Assembly: GCA_027924585.1 (NCBI GenBank)
Contig: BSBM01000440.1
Span: 12,121,501-12,185,500, forward strand
Length of the DNA stretch: 64,000 bases
Source of the DNA: Larix kaempferi
Lineage: Eukaryota; Streptophyta; Pinopsida; Pinales; Pinaceae
Direction: 5' to 3'
Shown here piece after piece: positions 1-12,925 of this stretch. The notes beneath the pieces are model-generated. The model made no database searches. It was not told the DNA's origin and worked only from the letters and a program-made list of their open reading frames with translations. The position numbers were made by a program, and so were the translations under genes. Position 1 is the first letter of the stretch, and the number at the start of each line of letters is the position of its first letter.

Positions 1-1558
1 GGAGATTTCAAAATTGATGTATACTAGCTTGATCAGCTCAGCAAGCCACATCTTTTCATCCAATCAAAAGTTTGAAATTCAAAGTTTGAATTTTTAGGGT
101 TTCTCTGACAAACCCTAATCTAGCTCGAGATCCAGTTTCAACAAATCAAAGTGGATTGGGTTAATCCTAGAAGAGAATGAATTGGACACTTGCATAAGTG
201 AAGGCGTTCCAGTTCCAGAGGGAGATAAGGCTAAGGCCTTACATAAGAATGCTACAAGCAATCTCGACAGGTATGACTCGAGGAGATACATGTATGTTTT
301 TCAATCTGTTTCATGATTAAGTTTATGATAGGTTTGTCTTCGTATTATTGAGGTTAGTACAATCTTGAGTAATTTTAGACTTGTCTTATCACCCTAGTAA
401 AAGTATGAATGCATGTGAATGATAGAATACATTCATTGATTAGGGTTATGACACTTATGATTGTACTAATGCACTGTGGTGTTGTATGAGGATGATGTTG
501 TCTGCTAACATGAAAGGTACATCAAGAAATTTCTAGATCAAGAACATATGGTGACATGAAGACAAAGACTCATCCATAGTCATGGATCACATAGAAGCTC
601 TACTTACGAGGTATGTATAATTTTGGTTCTACAATGGTTACTTATGAGTTATGCAGGTTACTAGCACAAGTCTTTGAAGAAGAACAAAAAGACATTATAT
701 GGGTATGTTAGACATAACTAGCAATCATGATAATCTAGGTATGTTTTTCCTATATCAAGTTAGAATCCTTGTGTTAGGATCTTATACTTTTGTATTAATG
801 ATAATGATTATTATTGAAGTTAGAAGTTTAAGTAATCAAGGGTTTATGCATATTATGCTTCTTAGTTTGATTAATGATATGAAAAACTAGAAGAATCCTA
901 TGGTCAAATAAGAATATGCATGAGTAATAGAAGTCCTCTTTGAAACCTTGAATACTAATGTTTGTGATAAATTACCTGTGTGTGAAATGATCATGACCAT
1001 ACATGTTAAGATTATTTAGGATCATAATGTTTTGATAGTATGAGATTATACTAATGTATGTATGATTATGTATGAGATCTTGAGGATAACACAATGATGA
1101 AACTAGTGCACACTTAAGCATGCATAGTGGTCCAGGATGGATATAAGTTCAAGGATAGGTAATCCAGGAAGAAAAGATCAAGAGGGAGCACACTCCAGTA
1201 GTTCCTGTAATGAAGCACAGATTGAGAGGGAGTCCACTCAACAACTAAACAAAGATAAGTATTTGAATTGTCATTTATTATATATATGATTACTTAAATG
1301 ATGTTGTCCAGTAGTGTACATACTTATGTTCCTAGATTTAGAATGTATATTATGCATATTAGAAAATTTGCATTAATGAACAAGATACTACTAATATAGT
1401 AATGGGTAAGTGGCCTATGGTACTGTACAACACTCCATTGCTACTTATCTAGAATGAAACCTCTTTGCTAACATGTTGGGAGTTGTGCACACTCTTAACA
1501 ATGTTCTGGTAGAGATGGAAGGCATCTAGAAAGTTACGGGATATGGATAAATTTTGTA
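1..1558. other. Unassigned AT-rich DNA upstream of copia RT remnant
   Basis: I found no convincing coding domain or structural RNA here. The stretch is AT-rich with many short ATG-containing frames broken by stops. Because it lies directly upstream of a copia reverse-transcriptase remnant on the same strand, it may hold decayed leader, gag or integrase sequence of that element. I could not recognise any such motif, so this is position-based inference only. Confidence 0.3.
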
Positions 1559-2733
1559 TTGAAGCATTGGCTAAGAGGATTGCATGACTGTATGACATAT
1601 GTCTTTATGCATAAAAATGTGTTTTTTGAAAAACTATGTGAAGTTTCTAATCATGCAATTGAATTTGACTTGCAGGAAAGATCGCGTACAATCACCTACA
1701 AAAGAAGGACTACAACATTTGTTCCAGCAAACGAAATTCAAAGAAAACTATATATTGAAGATATTGAAGAATATGAAGTTCCTAGGATTCGGGATGCAGT
1801 AATGGAAGAATGCCATGATCGAGGAATACCAGTAGATCATGAAGAATGATGTTTGGGATGTGGTCCCAAGACCGGAAGGGAAGTCTATTGTGACTTCCAA
1901 GTGGATCTATAAGATCAAGCATGCTGCAGATGGTAGCATAGAGGAATAGAAGGCGAGATTTGTAGCTCGTGGATTCTCCCAAAAAGGAGGGATAGATTAT
2001 GAAGAGACTTTTGCACCTGTAGCTAGATACACTTCCATCAGATCAGCACTTTCCCTGGTTGCAGTGATGAAGTGGAAGATACACCAGATGGATGTTAAGA
2101 CAGCTTTCTTGAATGGTGTAGTCAAAGAGGAAGTGTATGTGGAGAAGACACTCGATTTTGAGACACATGACAGGGTGTCACATGTGTTCATATTGAAGAA
2201 ATCCTTGTATGGCTTGAAGCAATATCCTAGGAATTGGTATGGTAGGATAGACAACCTTCTATCCAATTTGAGATTTACCAATAGTAAAGCAGATTCCAAC
2301 CTTTACTACAAGGTTGAGGAAGGCAATCTAGTGATACTACTACTGTATGTGGATGACCTGTTTGTTACAGGTGAGGATGGGTTGATTGCCGACACCAAGA
2401 GAAAGCTTGCTTCCGAGTTCGAAATGAAGGACTTGGGGATGATGCACTACTTTCTAGGCATGAAGGCGTGGTAGAGTGCAGATGGAATCTTCCTTGGACA
2501 AAAGAAGTATGCAGTAGAGATCCTGAAGCGGTTCGGGATGATGGATTGCAAGGCCATGGACACACCTATGGTATCGAACCTAAAGCTATTATGTGATGCT
2601 TCATCTGAGCCAGTTGAGTCATAGTGTATTGTCAGATGATTGGGTCCTTGATGTACCTAACGAACATGAGACCAGATATTTGATTTGCGATGAACACATT
2701 GAGCCAGTTCCTGATGGATCCGAGAGGTGTTCA
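1559..2733 (+). pseudogene. Ty1/copia reverse transcriptase fragment, broken
   Basis: From about 1839 one frame reads the copia RT core: a KWIYKIK motif, [11 protein letters not shown], the DVKTAFLNG catalytic block, SLYGLKQ, the active-site YVDDL near 2344, and the YFLGM block near 2450. These are diagnostic of Ty1/copia polyproteins, where RT copies the element RNA inside virus-like particles. The frame is dead: TAG at 1947-1949 and 2472-2474, a further stop near 2620, then a frameshift after which the RT/RNase H linker resumes with another TGA. The weak 96-residue frame at 1559-1849 is probably the linker before RT. Similarity stops at 2733, where a CACTA-type terminus begins. The downstream coding part is found on the opposite strand at 56020-56049 and 46544-47089. 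Confidence 0.85.
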
Positions 2734-2762
2734 CACTAGTACAAAATGAGAGATAAGTGACC
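2731..2762 (+). repeat. CACTA-like left terminal repeat with TCA target duplication
   Basis: Copia coding sequence ends in TCA (2731-2733). It is followed by a terminus opening CACTAGTACAAAATGAGAGA and continuing to the TGACC motif. The same terminus occurs in opposite orientation ending at 45974, and again at 56050 with one C-to-T change. CACTA ends plus 3-bp target duplications are family traits of CMC/EnSpm transposons. The TCA is matched by TGA at 56047-56049 beside the 56050 copy, so those two ends appear to be the original pair. Confidence 0.75.
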
Positions 2763-3098
2763 AAAAAAATGACCAAAATCCACATATAAATGACCACTTT
2801 TGAGTTGGTGACCACTAGTAGCAAATTAGTGGCCATATATCACGCGACCAAAAATGTGGTCATATTTAGCTTGGTCATATATAGCCTATCTTGTGGTCAT
2901 ATATTTGGTCATTAATTTGGTAATATATTTGGTCATTAATGGTCACGTGATAAATGACCGCTAATTTGCTACCAGCGATCGTCAACTCAAAATTGGTCAT
3001 TTATATGCATATTTTGGTCACTTATCTCTCATGTTGTAATGGTGGTCGTTTATATGCAAATTTTGGTCATTTTTTTAGTCATTTATCTCTTTTTAGTG
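2734..3098. repeat. Palindromic CACTA-like subterminal region
   Basis: Roughly 2734-2900 is the inverted complement of 2900-3044. The outer arms read CACTAGTACAAAATGAGAGA on the left and, reverse-complemented from 3044, a CACCATTACAACATGAGAGA version. The arms continue through matched blocks such as TGACCAAAAT, ATATAAATGACCA, TTTTGAGTTG and TAGCAAATTAG. A second right-hand terminus follows, ending CACTAAAAAGAGATAAATGA when read inward from 3098. The region is studded with TGACC/GGTCA motifs, like the subterminal repeats bound by CACTA transposases. It may be a short non-autonomous element in its own right or the elaborated left end of the large element. Confidence 0.7.
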
Positions 3099-3114
3099 GT
3101 TTCAGAATATAAAT

Positions 3115-3185
3115 AGGGCACGGTGGAATCGAACCACCAACCTCCTTCCCATAAGGCAGGTGCTCTACCATTGAGCTAGCACCCT
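3115..3185 (-). tRNA. tRNA-like gene, predicted anticodon TAT (Ile), organellar/bacterial style
   Basis: The minus strand folds as a cloverleaf. The acceptor AGGGTGC pairs with GTGCCCT (two G-U wobbles), the D stem GCTC pairs with GAGC, and the T stem GGTGG pairs with CCACC around TTCGATT. The discriminator is A, and CCA is not encoded. The internal promoter boxes are canonical: A box TAGCTCAATGG, B box GGTTCGATTCC. The anticodon arm is CCTGC-CTTATGG-GAAGG, giving anticodon TAT, with one G-A mismatch in the stem. The short D loop is unlike the plant cytosolic tRNA-Ile(UAU) I know and more like organellar or bacterial tRNAs. It could be an organelle-derived or pseudogenised copy. It lies just inside the CACTA-like left terminus. 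Confidence 0.6.
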
Positions 3186-5369
3186 TAAATAGAATTCCTT
3201 ATCGATTGATATGAGAATAAAATTTCCAACAGTTAACACCATCTTTCCAAAGGTCAGAATATTATAAACAAAAATTGATGAAGGGGATGGCATGACATTA
3301 AGAACAGATTCTCCTTGAAAATAGTTTTTCCTAAGTTCTATAGGAACACGAACAACAACAAATTATTTTTTTTCCTTGAATTGTGATGTGTATATCCATG
3401 TACTCTTATAATAACTATATGCTTGAGTTTCAATTCACAAAACTACCATCTAAAATATAAAAAAATAACAAAAGAGGAAAGCTTCTAGTTAAAATGGCGA
3501 CGACCAAGTGCCAAGAACATAGATAAGGACATTGCGAATTGATTAAGATTAATTGTTTTTCCAGTTCGACCTTCTATTCTACATCTACGGCTTTGAGTTG
3601 CTACTGGTGCTCATATTTCATAAGATGTCTCATAGTTTTGTTAGGGTGATACGGTTGGACATCCAGTTCAAAATATACAAATATACAAAAGGGTGATAGG
3701 AGGAGACATGATATCCAAGAATTCCTCAAGCATGCCACATAGCTTCCTAGCAAATTTTGGCATTTGGCTTGGATGGTTTGTAAGGATCAACCTTCACTTC
3801 ACACTATAGCTTGTCACCAACAAGATTAAAAGCAATTCCCACATTTGAAATAATGTTAACAATAACCAAAAAAATAGAATTGAATATTTTTTGCACCCTT
3901 TTCTTCATAGAATCTTTTTTAAGAAGAAAAAAGTGGTTATTGACTACCTAATAATTTATTGTCATGGTCTAGATTTTTCAAATAATTGGATCAAGTAAAC
4001 AGGAAAATCAAATAGACAACATAGCGTTTTCTTCGCCATATTTTTTTTTTCTTCTATAAAACTGTGACTGGAGAGCCGGAAAAAGGTTTAAAAAATAGCC
4101 AAAGTAAAGCCCTGTATGGGCGCGCATATGTGAACAGTAAAGTTTTTCTTTTATGTGGGTACCAACAATAGAAAATTTGATCAAACAGTTATTCCATTTT
4201 TCGATGCTTGTGCCCTTTTTACTTGCTAAATCCTCTTCTTTGACTTTTGTACATTAATTATTTCACACTGGCCTTTCCTCGAGCTTTCATTACAAAGAGT
4301 TGGTGCATAATAAAGTTCTGCTTTTATTCTTTGCTACTCCTGCTTTACTCTCCTAATTTACACGCTGAATCCATACGCTTTTTACGTAAAGAAGGCGAGC
4401 TGGTATCCTCTTCAACCCAGGATGGTAGAATCTAAGAATTAATTTTTCAAGATTTATCTTGGTGAGAACATTAATTAATTTTATATATACTTTCGGCTTT
4501 TGGTAACCTTCTTATGACATTGCATTTCATGATTCCAATACATAAAAAAGTTTATATGTAGAAGATTACAAAGGCGAAGATATGATAGAGGCCCACACTT
4601 TGTACTGCTAGATATGAAGATAAAATGTTGAAATTAAGCATCCATGATATCAAAACATTGACTTGTACTTCAATAAAGTGAAATTGAAGCATAAACAAAT
4701 CTCAAAACAATATTTTTTTATTGCATTACTTCTACTAGGAGTATTCATAGATTACAGGAAACGCTTAAGTCTCCTTTTGTATATTCGTAATAGGCTTTCT
4801 GATAAAATACACCATTAATAATGTTGGTTTAACATGCAGAAAATTTTGTTTATTTTTTTACTTAAAGATATTGAAGCAAACTATTTTCCATAAGTACAAA
4901 GTTTACCATCTATTTTTAAATTAAAGACAGATTAAAATTAAGTTACAATATTAAGTAAGATTAAACTTAGTTATTGTAAATATTTTTTTTTAAAATCAAT
5001 TTATTTAAATTTTACTTTAAAGATGAATTAATATTAGGTTAAACATAAAAAAGTATTAAAGATGAAAATAAGGTCATTGCTTATTGGTCAACGGAATCAT
5101 AACCAACTGCATAATCTCATCTATCTGGGTAAACCGCTGGATCTACTACTAGACCTGGGGCTGCTCCCGTGTCTTTAACTGCTGCTTGTGCTGCTTCATT
5201 AAAAGCATAATAATAGTAAAAAGAAACTCTACGTACTGAAACTGGATCAACTACTTAATCAACTTACTCATCGACATCAATAGCTACTGGTTCTGGTTAT
5301 CCAACCGGTTCTTAAGCTACTAATGCGGTGCACCTGGAACTACATAATATACTGGAAGGTATGCTGAGC
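3186..5369. other. Unassigned AT-rich region, left interior of CACTA-like element
   Basis: No gene was recognised. The stretch is AT-rich with homopolymer runs and has no detectable copy elsewhere in the window. A 62-codon frame at 4247-4435 looks hydrophobic at its N-terminus, but nothing else supports it. On the minus strand about 5085-5345 there is a degenerate V/P/A/Y-rich reading (see findings). It ends where the 11.5 kb tandem unit starts. Confidence 0.4.
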
Positions 5370-8300
5370 AAAAGATTTTCATGTAGGATATAAGAACAAA
5401 CACCCAGGTCCCACACATATGTTGCTAGATTTGGTTAGGATTTCAATCAATCGTGGATCTGTATCAAAATTGGATTCATGTTCAAAATAGATATGGGAGG
5501 AATTCATACGAGATGCAACTCTTGTACATCTGAGACATCGTCAAACAATGGATACAAAAAATGGTATAAGTAGTAATAATAATTATAATAATAATAGAAA
5601 TAATGCAATCGACAAACAAATGAAACTTTTCCTTGAATGAGGTGCTTTTCAATTGTTTGCAAAATGTTAAGAGATCAGCTTAAACCCAAATTTGGGAGCA
5701 GTGGGGCTGAGAGACTTGGAATATTTTAGGTTTTGTAGGACAGATTTTTCTAGATTAAGCAGATATTTTTTGAGCCAAGAAGAGATATTTAGACTAAGAT
5801 TTTTCTAGACTAAAAGCCGATTTTCCTGAGCTGAGACTTGATTTTAGGAATGAACAGATTTGAAACTTTGGAGTCCCAAAAGGAGATATTTTTTTATTCT
5901 TGAGCTTTTCCATTTTGTAGATCTTGGGGTCCATTTTTTGCTGCTAGCCTAGCCATTATAGGAAAGCAAAGCCAAGAGATCTACTTTGGAAATTTATTGT
6001 TGTGAGAGAGGAGATTGCAGGGGGCTATAGCTGATCATGGAGCCAATTTTTCGTTGCTAACCCAACAATTGGAGAAAAGAAAAGCTAAGTTGACAAAGCA
6101 GTAAGGAATACAATAGCCTAAACACCAGGACCAAAGCCCATCTTTGTGGCATGCTCAATGATAAGGAAATGACACAATAAAATCAGTGGGTTCAGCTAAT
6201 GTTCTCCAAGCCATCATGGATAATGACAAGATTTTGCACATGTATTTATCCATTGCCACCTCACCAAATAATAAGGAGTCTAGCAAGACATGGAAAATAT
6301 AACCAGAGTTACCTAATTTGGACAAGGACATATCCTTGAATGCAATTCCTCAGCTTTATTTTGTAGAAAACAAAAACATTACATAGGTTTTACCCATGTT
6401 ACTTTTTGTATTCAGATCTAATTCCACTTACCGTACAACATTCTCAGAACAACAGACAACATCAATGATGTGGAACTTCAATTCTAAGATGTGACAACAA
6501 AAATGTCCAAGATGCCAGTAACCTCTGGCACTCCATGTTGAAGAAATTCAAGAAAGTCCCACTAAAATCCAAGAACAACATAGGCTCCTTTTCATGTAAC
6601 AAAAGCAGTCATGCCTAACTATTTCATATTCCACCTCATTTGTTGGCATTTCCTTGCAACCTATATTTGCTTGGATAATATTTTCCAAAACAATAACCAG
6701 AACCGTATGTTACAGAATTTCACGTTAATTCCCACAAATTGGAAAACATGAAAGCACGTTACTCTTAAACGGATGAATAAATATCAAGTGCCAAGTCTGC
6801 AAAAGAGGATTAGGACAATAATCTAATTATGGAAAAATCCTCCTACAATGGAATTTTCTTGTCACCTTGCAACAGTGCAATGAATTTAGACATGAGTATG
6901 GATTTCTTCAATCATCTCTATGGTGTGAATGCTGCCAGAGTGTGAGCTCATAGCTCAAATTACAGGGAACATGCTATATCAAAAGGAAGCGTTGCAAAGG
7001 GAAAAATGTAGTGCCATATAAAAGAGCAACAAATCAAGAATATATATTTGACAAATTCAATGGTGACCTTCATATTGGAATACTATGAAGAATTTACCAT
7101 GACAAACTGTTATCTTTCATTATACAATAGGGTATACTAAAAGGGAATCCAGAATCAGATTAAATTAAAAATTTCTTTGGAAAAGCATCAACGTTAAAAT
7201 TACTAAACTTTTATGTATTGCCTTAATCTGGACCATACATTCCTTCATGAAATGTAGTCAACTTTGCGTTGAACAAGAAAATTATAAGATTCAATAGTCA
7301 ATGAAGCTATGTCTTCTAAGTTCTGAGTTGTCTCACTAACTCACATAATAAAATTCCTGCAGCTAAATCATAATCAAGTTCCTGTGGTTTTCCTGTGGTA
7401 AACATGAAAAGTCTTACACAAATATGAATCCCAAACCAAAAAGATCAAATATAAAAAATCCCAAAATTCAGAAAGGAATCAAGAAAATTGAAAAACCCAT
7501 TAGTAAACTCCATGGCATTATAGTGTGACTGTGGCTTTAAGAGAAAGATATTACTAATGAGGTGGCTTGAATCCATGGACAAAAAGCATCACGATATAAT
7601 TGCTCAAGTTTTAATTGGCTAAGCTTGCATTCTTCCAAAATCATTCTTTCTTTCCCATCTAGTTCTCAAAGCCACTGAGATATTGACAAAGAGTAGGGAG
7701 TCAATTGACCCTATCTAGTTGTCGAATGAACACTCTACTTGTGTATGGTAGAAGTCTGTATGGATTCTACCTTTTTTGCACTTACAGATCGTATACAAAA
7801 CACTAATTAGACAACCAATCAATCAACCCATTGGCCCATAGGCGTTCCAGCTACTGTAACAGTTATTGTGTCTAATAAAGACTGCTGCTACTGACGAGGG
7901 CATTGATGCCATTGCGTGTACAATTTAGTTGTTGTTGTTGGTATTGTTATTTTTGATGGTCCATCCTCCTTATCCTTTGTTTCTCTAAATCCTCTCAATT
8001 AAGCTTCATATGAATCCTCAGGGTTTTTTAGGGTGGTTTTTGTCCTGGTTATAGTTGTTTTCTGCACAGTGCAGCATGGGTATCTGATATTCTCCACGGT
8101 GATGCTTATTGCTCACATATATATTCCAATTAGGTCTTGATATATATTTGTGGAATTATGTCTGATACTGAAAGCATCTGCTTGCTACTGCTGATGTGAT
8201 ATATTACTATGCTCTGTATATGAATAGTATAGATTACTCTTACTAATAACTATAAGAAGCCTTTTTTGCAGCTAGTTTTTGTGTTTATGTATCAATATAT

Positions 8301-11300
8301 ATCTTATTCTGCTCATGCTGTATATTTTTTCTTAAGTGGATGAGGTTGTGGTGATACTATTTCCTTCGACAAAAATAGTTGGTTGGTCCCCCACACAACT
8401 AAACAGAAATAAAAGGTAAAATACAAATTGTATTAATTCAGGCAATAATAGTAATTTTCTACTGAGTTTCTCCATACCTATTCCAAGGCAATATCTGCAT
8501 CATTTTTTCTCTTGTTGCTTGACATTTTTGATATCAACCACCATTAAAGCTAATATAACACCTACTTCTCCCCCTGGGAACGATGCCACTATGGGATCAA
8601 CTTGACTATATCACCAGCATGCAACAGTTCAATCGGAAATCATATTCAAAAGAGAGGACAATCAGGAAATGAAATCCTATACAGACTTATACAATTGTGA
8701 GGTCACACGAGAAGCATCAATACATCTAAATGAAGAATTGATTAGTATGATAATGGTAAGGTAGAGATTAGCACTCCAAATCTAAGTGTTGTTGGAAGAT
8801 CAAGAAAGCTTAGATAGCCACTTATTCCATCTTTTTGAAAAAGGAATAGTAAAGTTTGAAATGGTTAAGTTTGAAAGCAAAAAGAGGTAAAGATATTTTT
8901 ACATTCCACTTCAGCATGTCAAATTTCTCATTTCATTGGAGCACACTACTCTAATTTCTGAATTTATTGGTACCATCTTGTGCCATGTTGAGATGGATTC
9001 TCACCAGAATTTTTTTCAAAAAATACTTCTTATATTATACAAGAAAAAATATAGCTAAAATAAACAACGAATACTATCTAATTGCGATCAGAATAAGCAT
9101 AAGCATAAATATTTTTTGCATCCTTAAACAAACAAAACTCCTTAGATTTAGTTTCAACAGCTAACTCATCAAAATTAGTAGTATGGCATTAAGTAATTTT
9201 ACAATGAACATGAATAAATGTTATTGGCAGTATGGCATACACCTATTTTTACAGAAAAATTGTTAAAGGATACAAGTATGTAGGATTTCTTTTACAAGTA
9301 ATAATTCGAGTTTTGGATAATTTTTATGTAAATAAGCTACAAAAACGAAAGGAATCTAGCAGTATTAAACAAAGTAATTAAACACCATTGCTTTAATATC
9401 AACAATTTAGGTTATATAACATAGGTCCTATACTATTTCTATTTTTGATATAATGAAGCAGTCGATAATCACTTTATATTCTCGGGTTGATATTATTAAA
9501 GAATCAAGAGTTTAATTAGTATAAAAAATAATACATCTCCCAGATTGAGCTAGGGCTCGACTATCCAAGAGTTTAATCTCGACATAAAAGCATGGATCAC
9601 TACGCTAGCTAGGAATATCCAGATTGAAACTTGATAGATAACCTAGTTCAATATTCGAGATCAAAGCTAGAGATGGTTTTATCATTCTACCAGATGTTAA
9701 TATTAACTCCTAGTTTTGAGACTGGTCATTCACCCTTACTCTTCCAAGAGTCATGGAGTCAAACCCCCAAGAAAAAGGAAACAAGTATTTGTCTTTTTCC
9801 ATGCTATAATCATGGAGGACCATACCTATTATGGAGGCGTTAGTGGAAGTGGTCAGTAGAGCCGAATCGTAAGAGTGTGTAAACAATTCAAAAGATAAGG
9901 GTTAGACATTATCCTGGTTAAGTCATATAAAACATTATCCCAAATACTCTTTGAATGAGGGGACTTGTGCTAACTAGAGTTGCTCAAGCCGAGCCTTCTA
10001 TCTTTCATCCTTGTCATCGCTTGACTAGTGTGTATCCTGTAAGAAATATCAAGAAATAATTAGGGTTTGCGATAAATGTGCTTATGAAAATTTTCATACA
10101 TGAAAAGGTATTTTATTTTCCTTTTTTTTACCTTGTTGAGGTTAGCCCTTCCAGCTGGAATTAAAACCCAATCATTAACTATAAATCCTGTAAGTGGGTG
10201 AGCTTTAGTTAAAGGTCACAACCCCAGAAAGGAAATCTTAAGAACATTGAAGTACTGAGCACGAAGATGCTGGAAGAACCATAGGAGCCAAAGGTTGACC
10301 ACAGGTTTGAAACCCTCACTCACCTAGACAACAAATCTAAATGGAAATGAGAATAGGTTTGAACATAGTTTCTAGATCGCATGGTAGAAGTGTATTGGTG
10401 AAGTTCTATTTTCGAATAAAATGGGTAGTGTCATGAAAATTCCTGCAAAAGATGCTGAGAGCGTCAACGAATCTGGTATTGGGATTGTGAAAGAAACAAT
10501 GGGCTTGATTTAAACATATCTAGTTCTACTAATTGTTTGGATGGAAGGTTTCAAACTTCATGTACAAGGATGGATGATTCTCTGGACAGCTTGATAGAAA
10601 CAACCGTTCCAATGCCATTTTCTGTGGACAACTGCACTAGTGTGGAATCTTTAGATTGTAAGGCTGGATGTGATAAATGTGTTGCTTCTTCCCCTGCTTT
10701 CCCTCATTCACCAACTCACCAGTATGATGACCCCTGTTCTCAATCCCTTGCTTTCCCTCTTCAAACTGAGCAAAAAAATCAAAATCTCCTGACTCAACCA
10801 ATATTTTCCAATTTATTAGGATATTCTGCCAATATATAACAATATTTTCAAAATATTGCAATATTTTCAAATTTGAAAAAACATAGAATTTTTATGGCAA
10901 TAATATCACCAAGCCGAGAGAATCACAATGTAAGATCTGCCCCACAAACATTTTCATTATTATTCTTTTATTAATGTAATTGTTATTGAATAAAGAAACT
11001 ATACCAGAAATTTGGTCAAGTAACCAAATGGTTACAAGTTGTAATGAGACAAAATTATTATTTTATTTTTAGTAAAATAATGAGGAAAAGGGGGGATAAT
11101 GAATACTAAAAGAGGAAATCAAGCTTCAAGAGTTGGAGACAGGACTGAGTGTTAACTAAAAGAAGATCAAACAAGTGGCAGTGCATTAAAGGCACTGACA
11201 CACTCCCTGGGAATCAAGGATTAACAGCCACAAGATTCTTAGGGAATCGGCTGTGTGTAAGAACTAGGAATTTTTTTATAAGAGATGCATATGCGGGAGG

Positions 11301-11453
11301 TAGGACATTGCCTAGTATGCAGGGGGTAGTATTGCTGTGGGAACACAAAAGTGTTAGGCAAGAAACCCTGAGGAAGTGAAAAATGAATGGTTGATTTGGT
11401 GAACAGTCTACACTCTTGAAGCACTGGATTTAGCTCGGGGGTGATCAGAGTGG

Positions 11454-11458
11454 GTTAT
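11454..11458. repeat. Target site duplication GTTAT, left
   Basis: GTTAT directly precedes the 5' LTR and is repeated directly after the 3' LTR at 24779-24783. The uninterrupted equivalent site in copy II lies around 39322-39330. A 5-bp duplication is the normal footprint of a Ty3/gypsy integrase. Confidence 0.95.
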
Positions 11459-12925
11459 TGTTGGGGCCAAGGTCGCAGCTATAGTAAAAGCTGCGAATTT
11501 TGGGAAAAAGCACGAGTATGGAAGGAAAGTGCTAATTTTGGGACAAGCACTAAGTTTTGGGTAAGAAGGAGACGGTGCGCAGTACGGTGCCAGATGGATG
11601 ATCTCAGCGCAGATCACGGACCGGAAATTGCGGAGCTCGCGCGCACGTCATCAAAGAATGAAGGTGGCTCAGCTACCATAATAAATAAAGGCGATGGAGT
11701 AGAGGGCTCAGCTACCCTCATTTAAAGGCTTAGTACAGAAGTTATGGTTGCTCGGATCAAGGAGGAGCAACGGACCAGAGCATTGAAGGCGAAGGACGAT
11801 CGCCCATACCCACAATCTGCGCCGGAATTCACGGAGCCTGCAGGAAGCGGCGACGTGACTGCAAGCGGCGCCTACAGTACACCTAGCCATGTGCGTGGTT
11901 AGGGTTTTTGGGAATCACTGTTGGGAAAGGCCCACAGTTTTGTAAAGGTGTGACCGTCATGGCTACCTATATAGATGAATCATTGTAATGGGTAGAGGGT
12001 TCTTCTTCCTCCCTTCCTTCAGTTCCTTCCTTTTGGAGAGTTAGAGAGTTGGACACTAGACTGTTAGAGAGCCAGTCTAAAGGATAGATCATGTGTTGAT
12101 TATCCTTCACTGTAATTTCTACCCGGTGTGTAGAACTAGAGAGAGGAATCGGATAGCCGAGGAGCTAATCCCTGAGTTGCCAGACAGTCTGAGTCGACGT
12201 CTGTGCCTTTGTAATCTCCATAGAGAGGAGACAAGCTTGAGAGAAGGGCTCCCAGCTGTGTGCGTGGAGTTTCCTGTAAGTTCTAAGGCTGCAGCTGTGT
12301 GCGCAGCATATTGTATGACTCTATCATTTTCTGGTTAATATAACGCTCCCGTGGACGTGGTTTTCCTCGAGGGGATGAGCTTCACTTATATCTTCTTGTT
12401 ATAATGTTTGCGTGAATGATAACTATTTAGAGTTCATTATTTGTGTATGCAAGACTTCTGTCTTATCTTTGTGACTGTTTGAGCAAGTTGGAAAGATCCT
12501 TTGATAACTATAAGTGTCTTAAGTACTAAAGAGGTAGTAACGCACGGTCGCTGCGGCGAGAGCAGACTGCGTTACTGCGCTAGATGTGAAGGGCGAGGAA
12601 GTGTTTAGCGCGTCGACCCAAGGGATAGTTGCCTGCTGCGTTAGAGAGAAGAAACTGCGCAGTAGACCTGCCAAGGAAGGGACCCACGCAGCTGCGACGA
12701 GCGGCCTGCGGGAAGGTCCGACCGCCGATTTCACAGGAACCATTCAAGGAAGAGCCATCTCCGCGTCACCCCGGTTAAGGAAACCTGATTCCTTAACCCC
12801 CCCATAGCCACTTCGGGTGAGACCTCGAGCTGCCGCGCAGCTCGTTGCCGAGAGAGCCAGTGCGCCAAGGGGTTTTGTTGCTGCGCTTCATTAAAACCCG
12901 GGTCTGCCCAGAAAAGCAGCCAACA
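11459..12925 (+). repeat. 5' LTR of gypsy element
   Basis: 1467 bp, beginning TGTTGGGGCC and ending GCAGCCAACA. It carries the promoter (see TATA entry), and its GC content is higher than that of the surrounding unit. The right end is set by comparison with the 3' LTR, which ends at the same CCAACA before GTTAT. Short frames inside it are LTR sequence, not genes, because identical frames recur in the 3' LTR. Confidence 0.97.
11968..11975 (+). promoter_or_regulatory. Putative TATA box in 5' LTR
   Basis: TATATAGA lies about 510 bp into the LTR and is repeated at 23821-23828 in the 3' LTR. A polypyrimidine stretch rich in CTTCC and TTCC follows 30-60 bp downstream, a usual setting for plant LTR transcription starts. 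The start site itself is not visible. Confidence 0.55.

Noticed and set aside
10537-10839. 100-codon frame shared by all three unit copies (also 38423-38725 and 62678-62905 minus)
   Set aside because: Copies I and II already differ at about seven residues, and the third is shortened. Nearly all changes alter amino acids, as expected for unconstrained DNA. No domain is recognisable.
12093-12807. Several 70-80 codon frames in the gypsy LTR, repeated at 23946-24660
   Set aside because: They are identical in both LTRs because the LTRs are nearly identical. There is no domain, and they overlap the promoter and leader.
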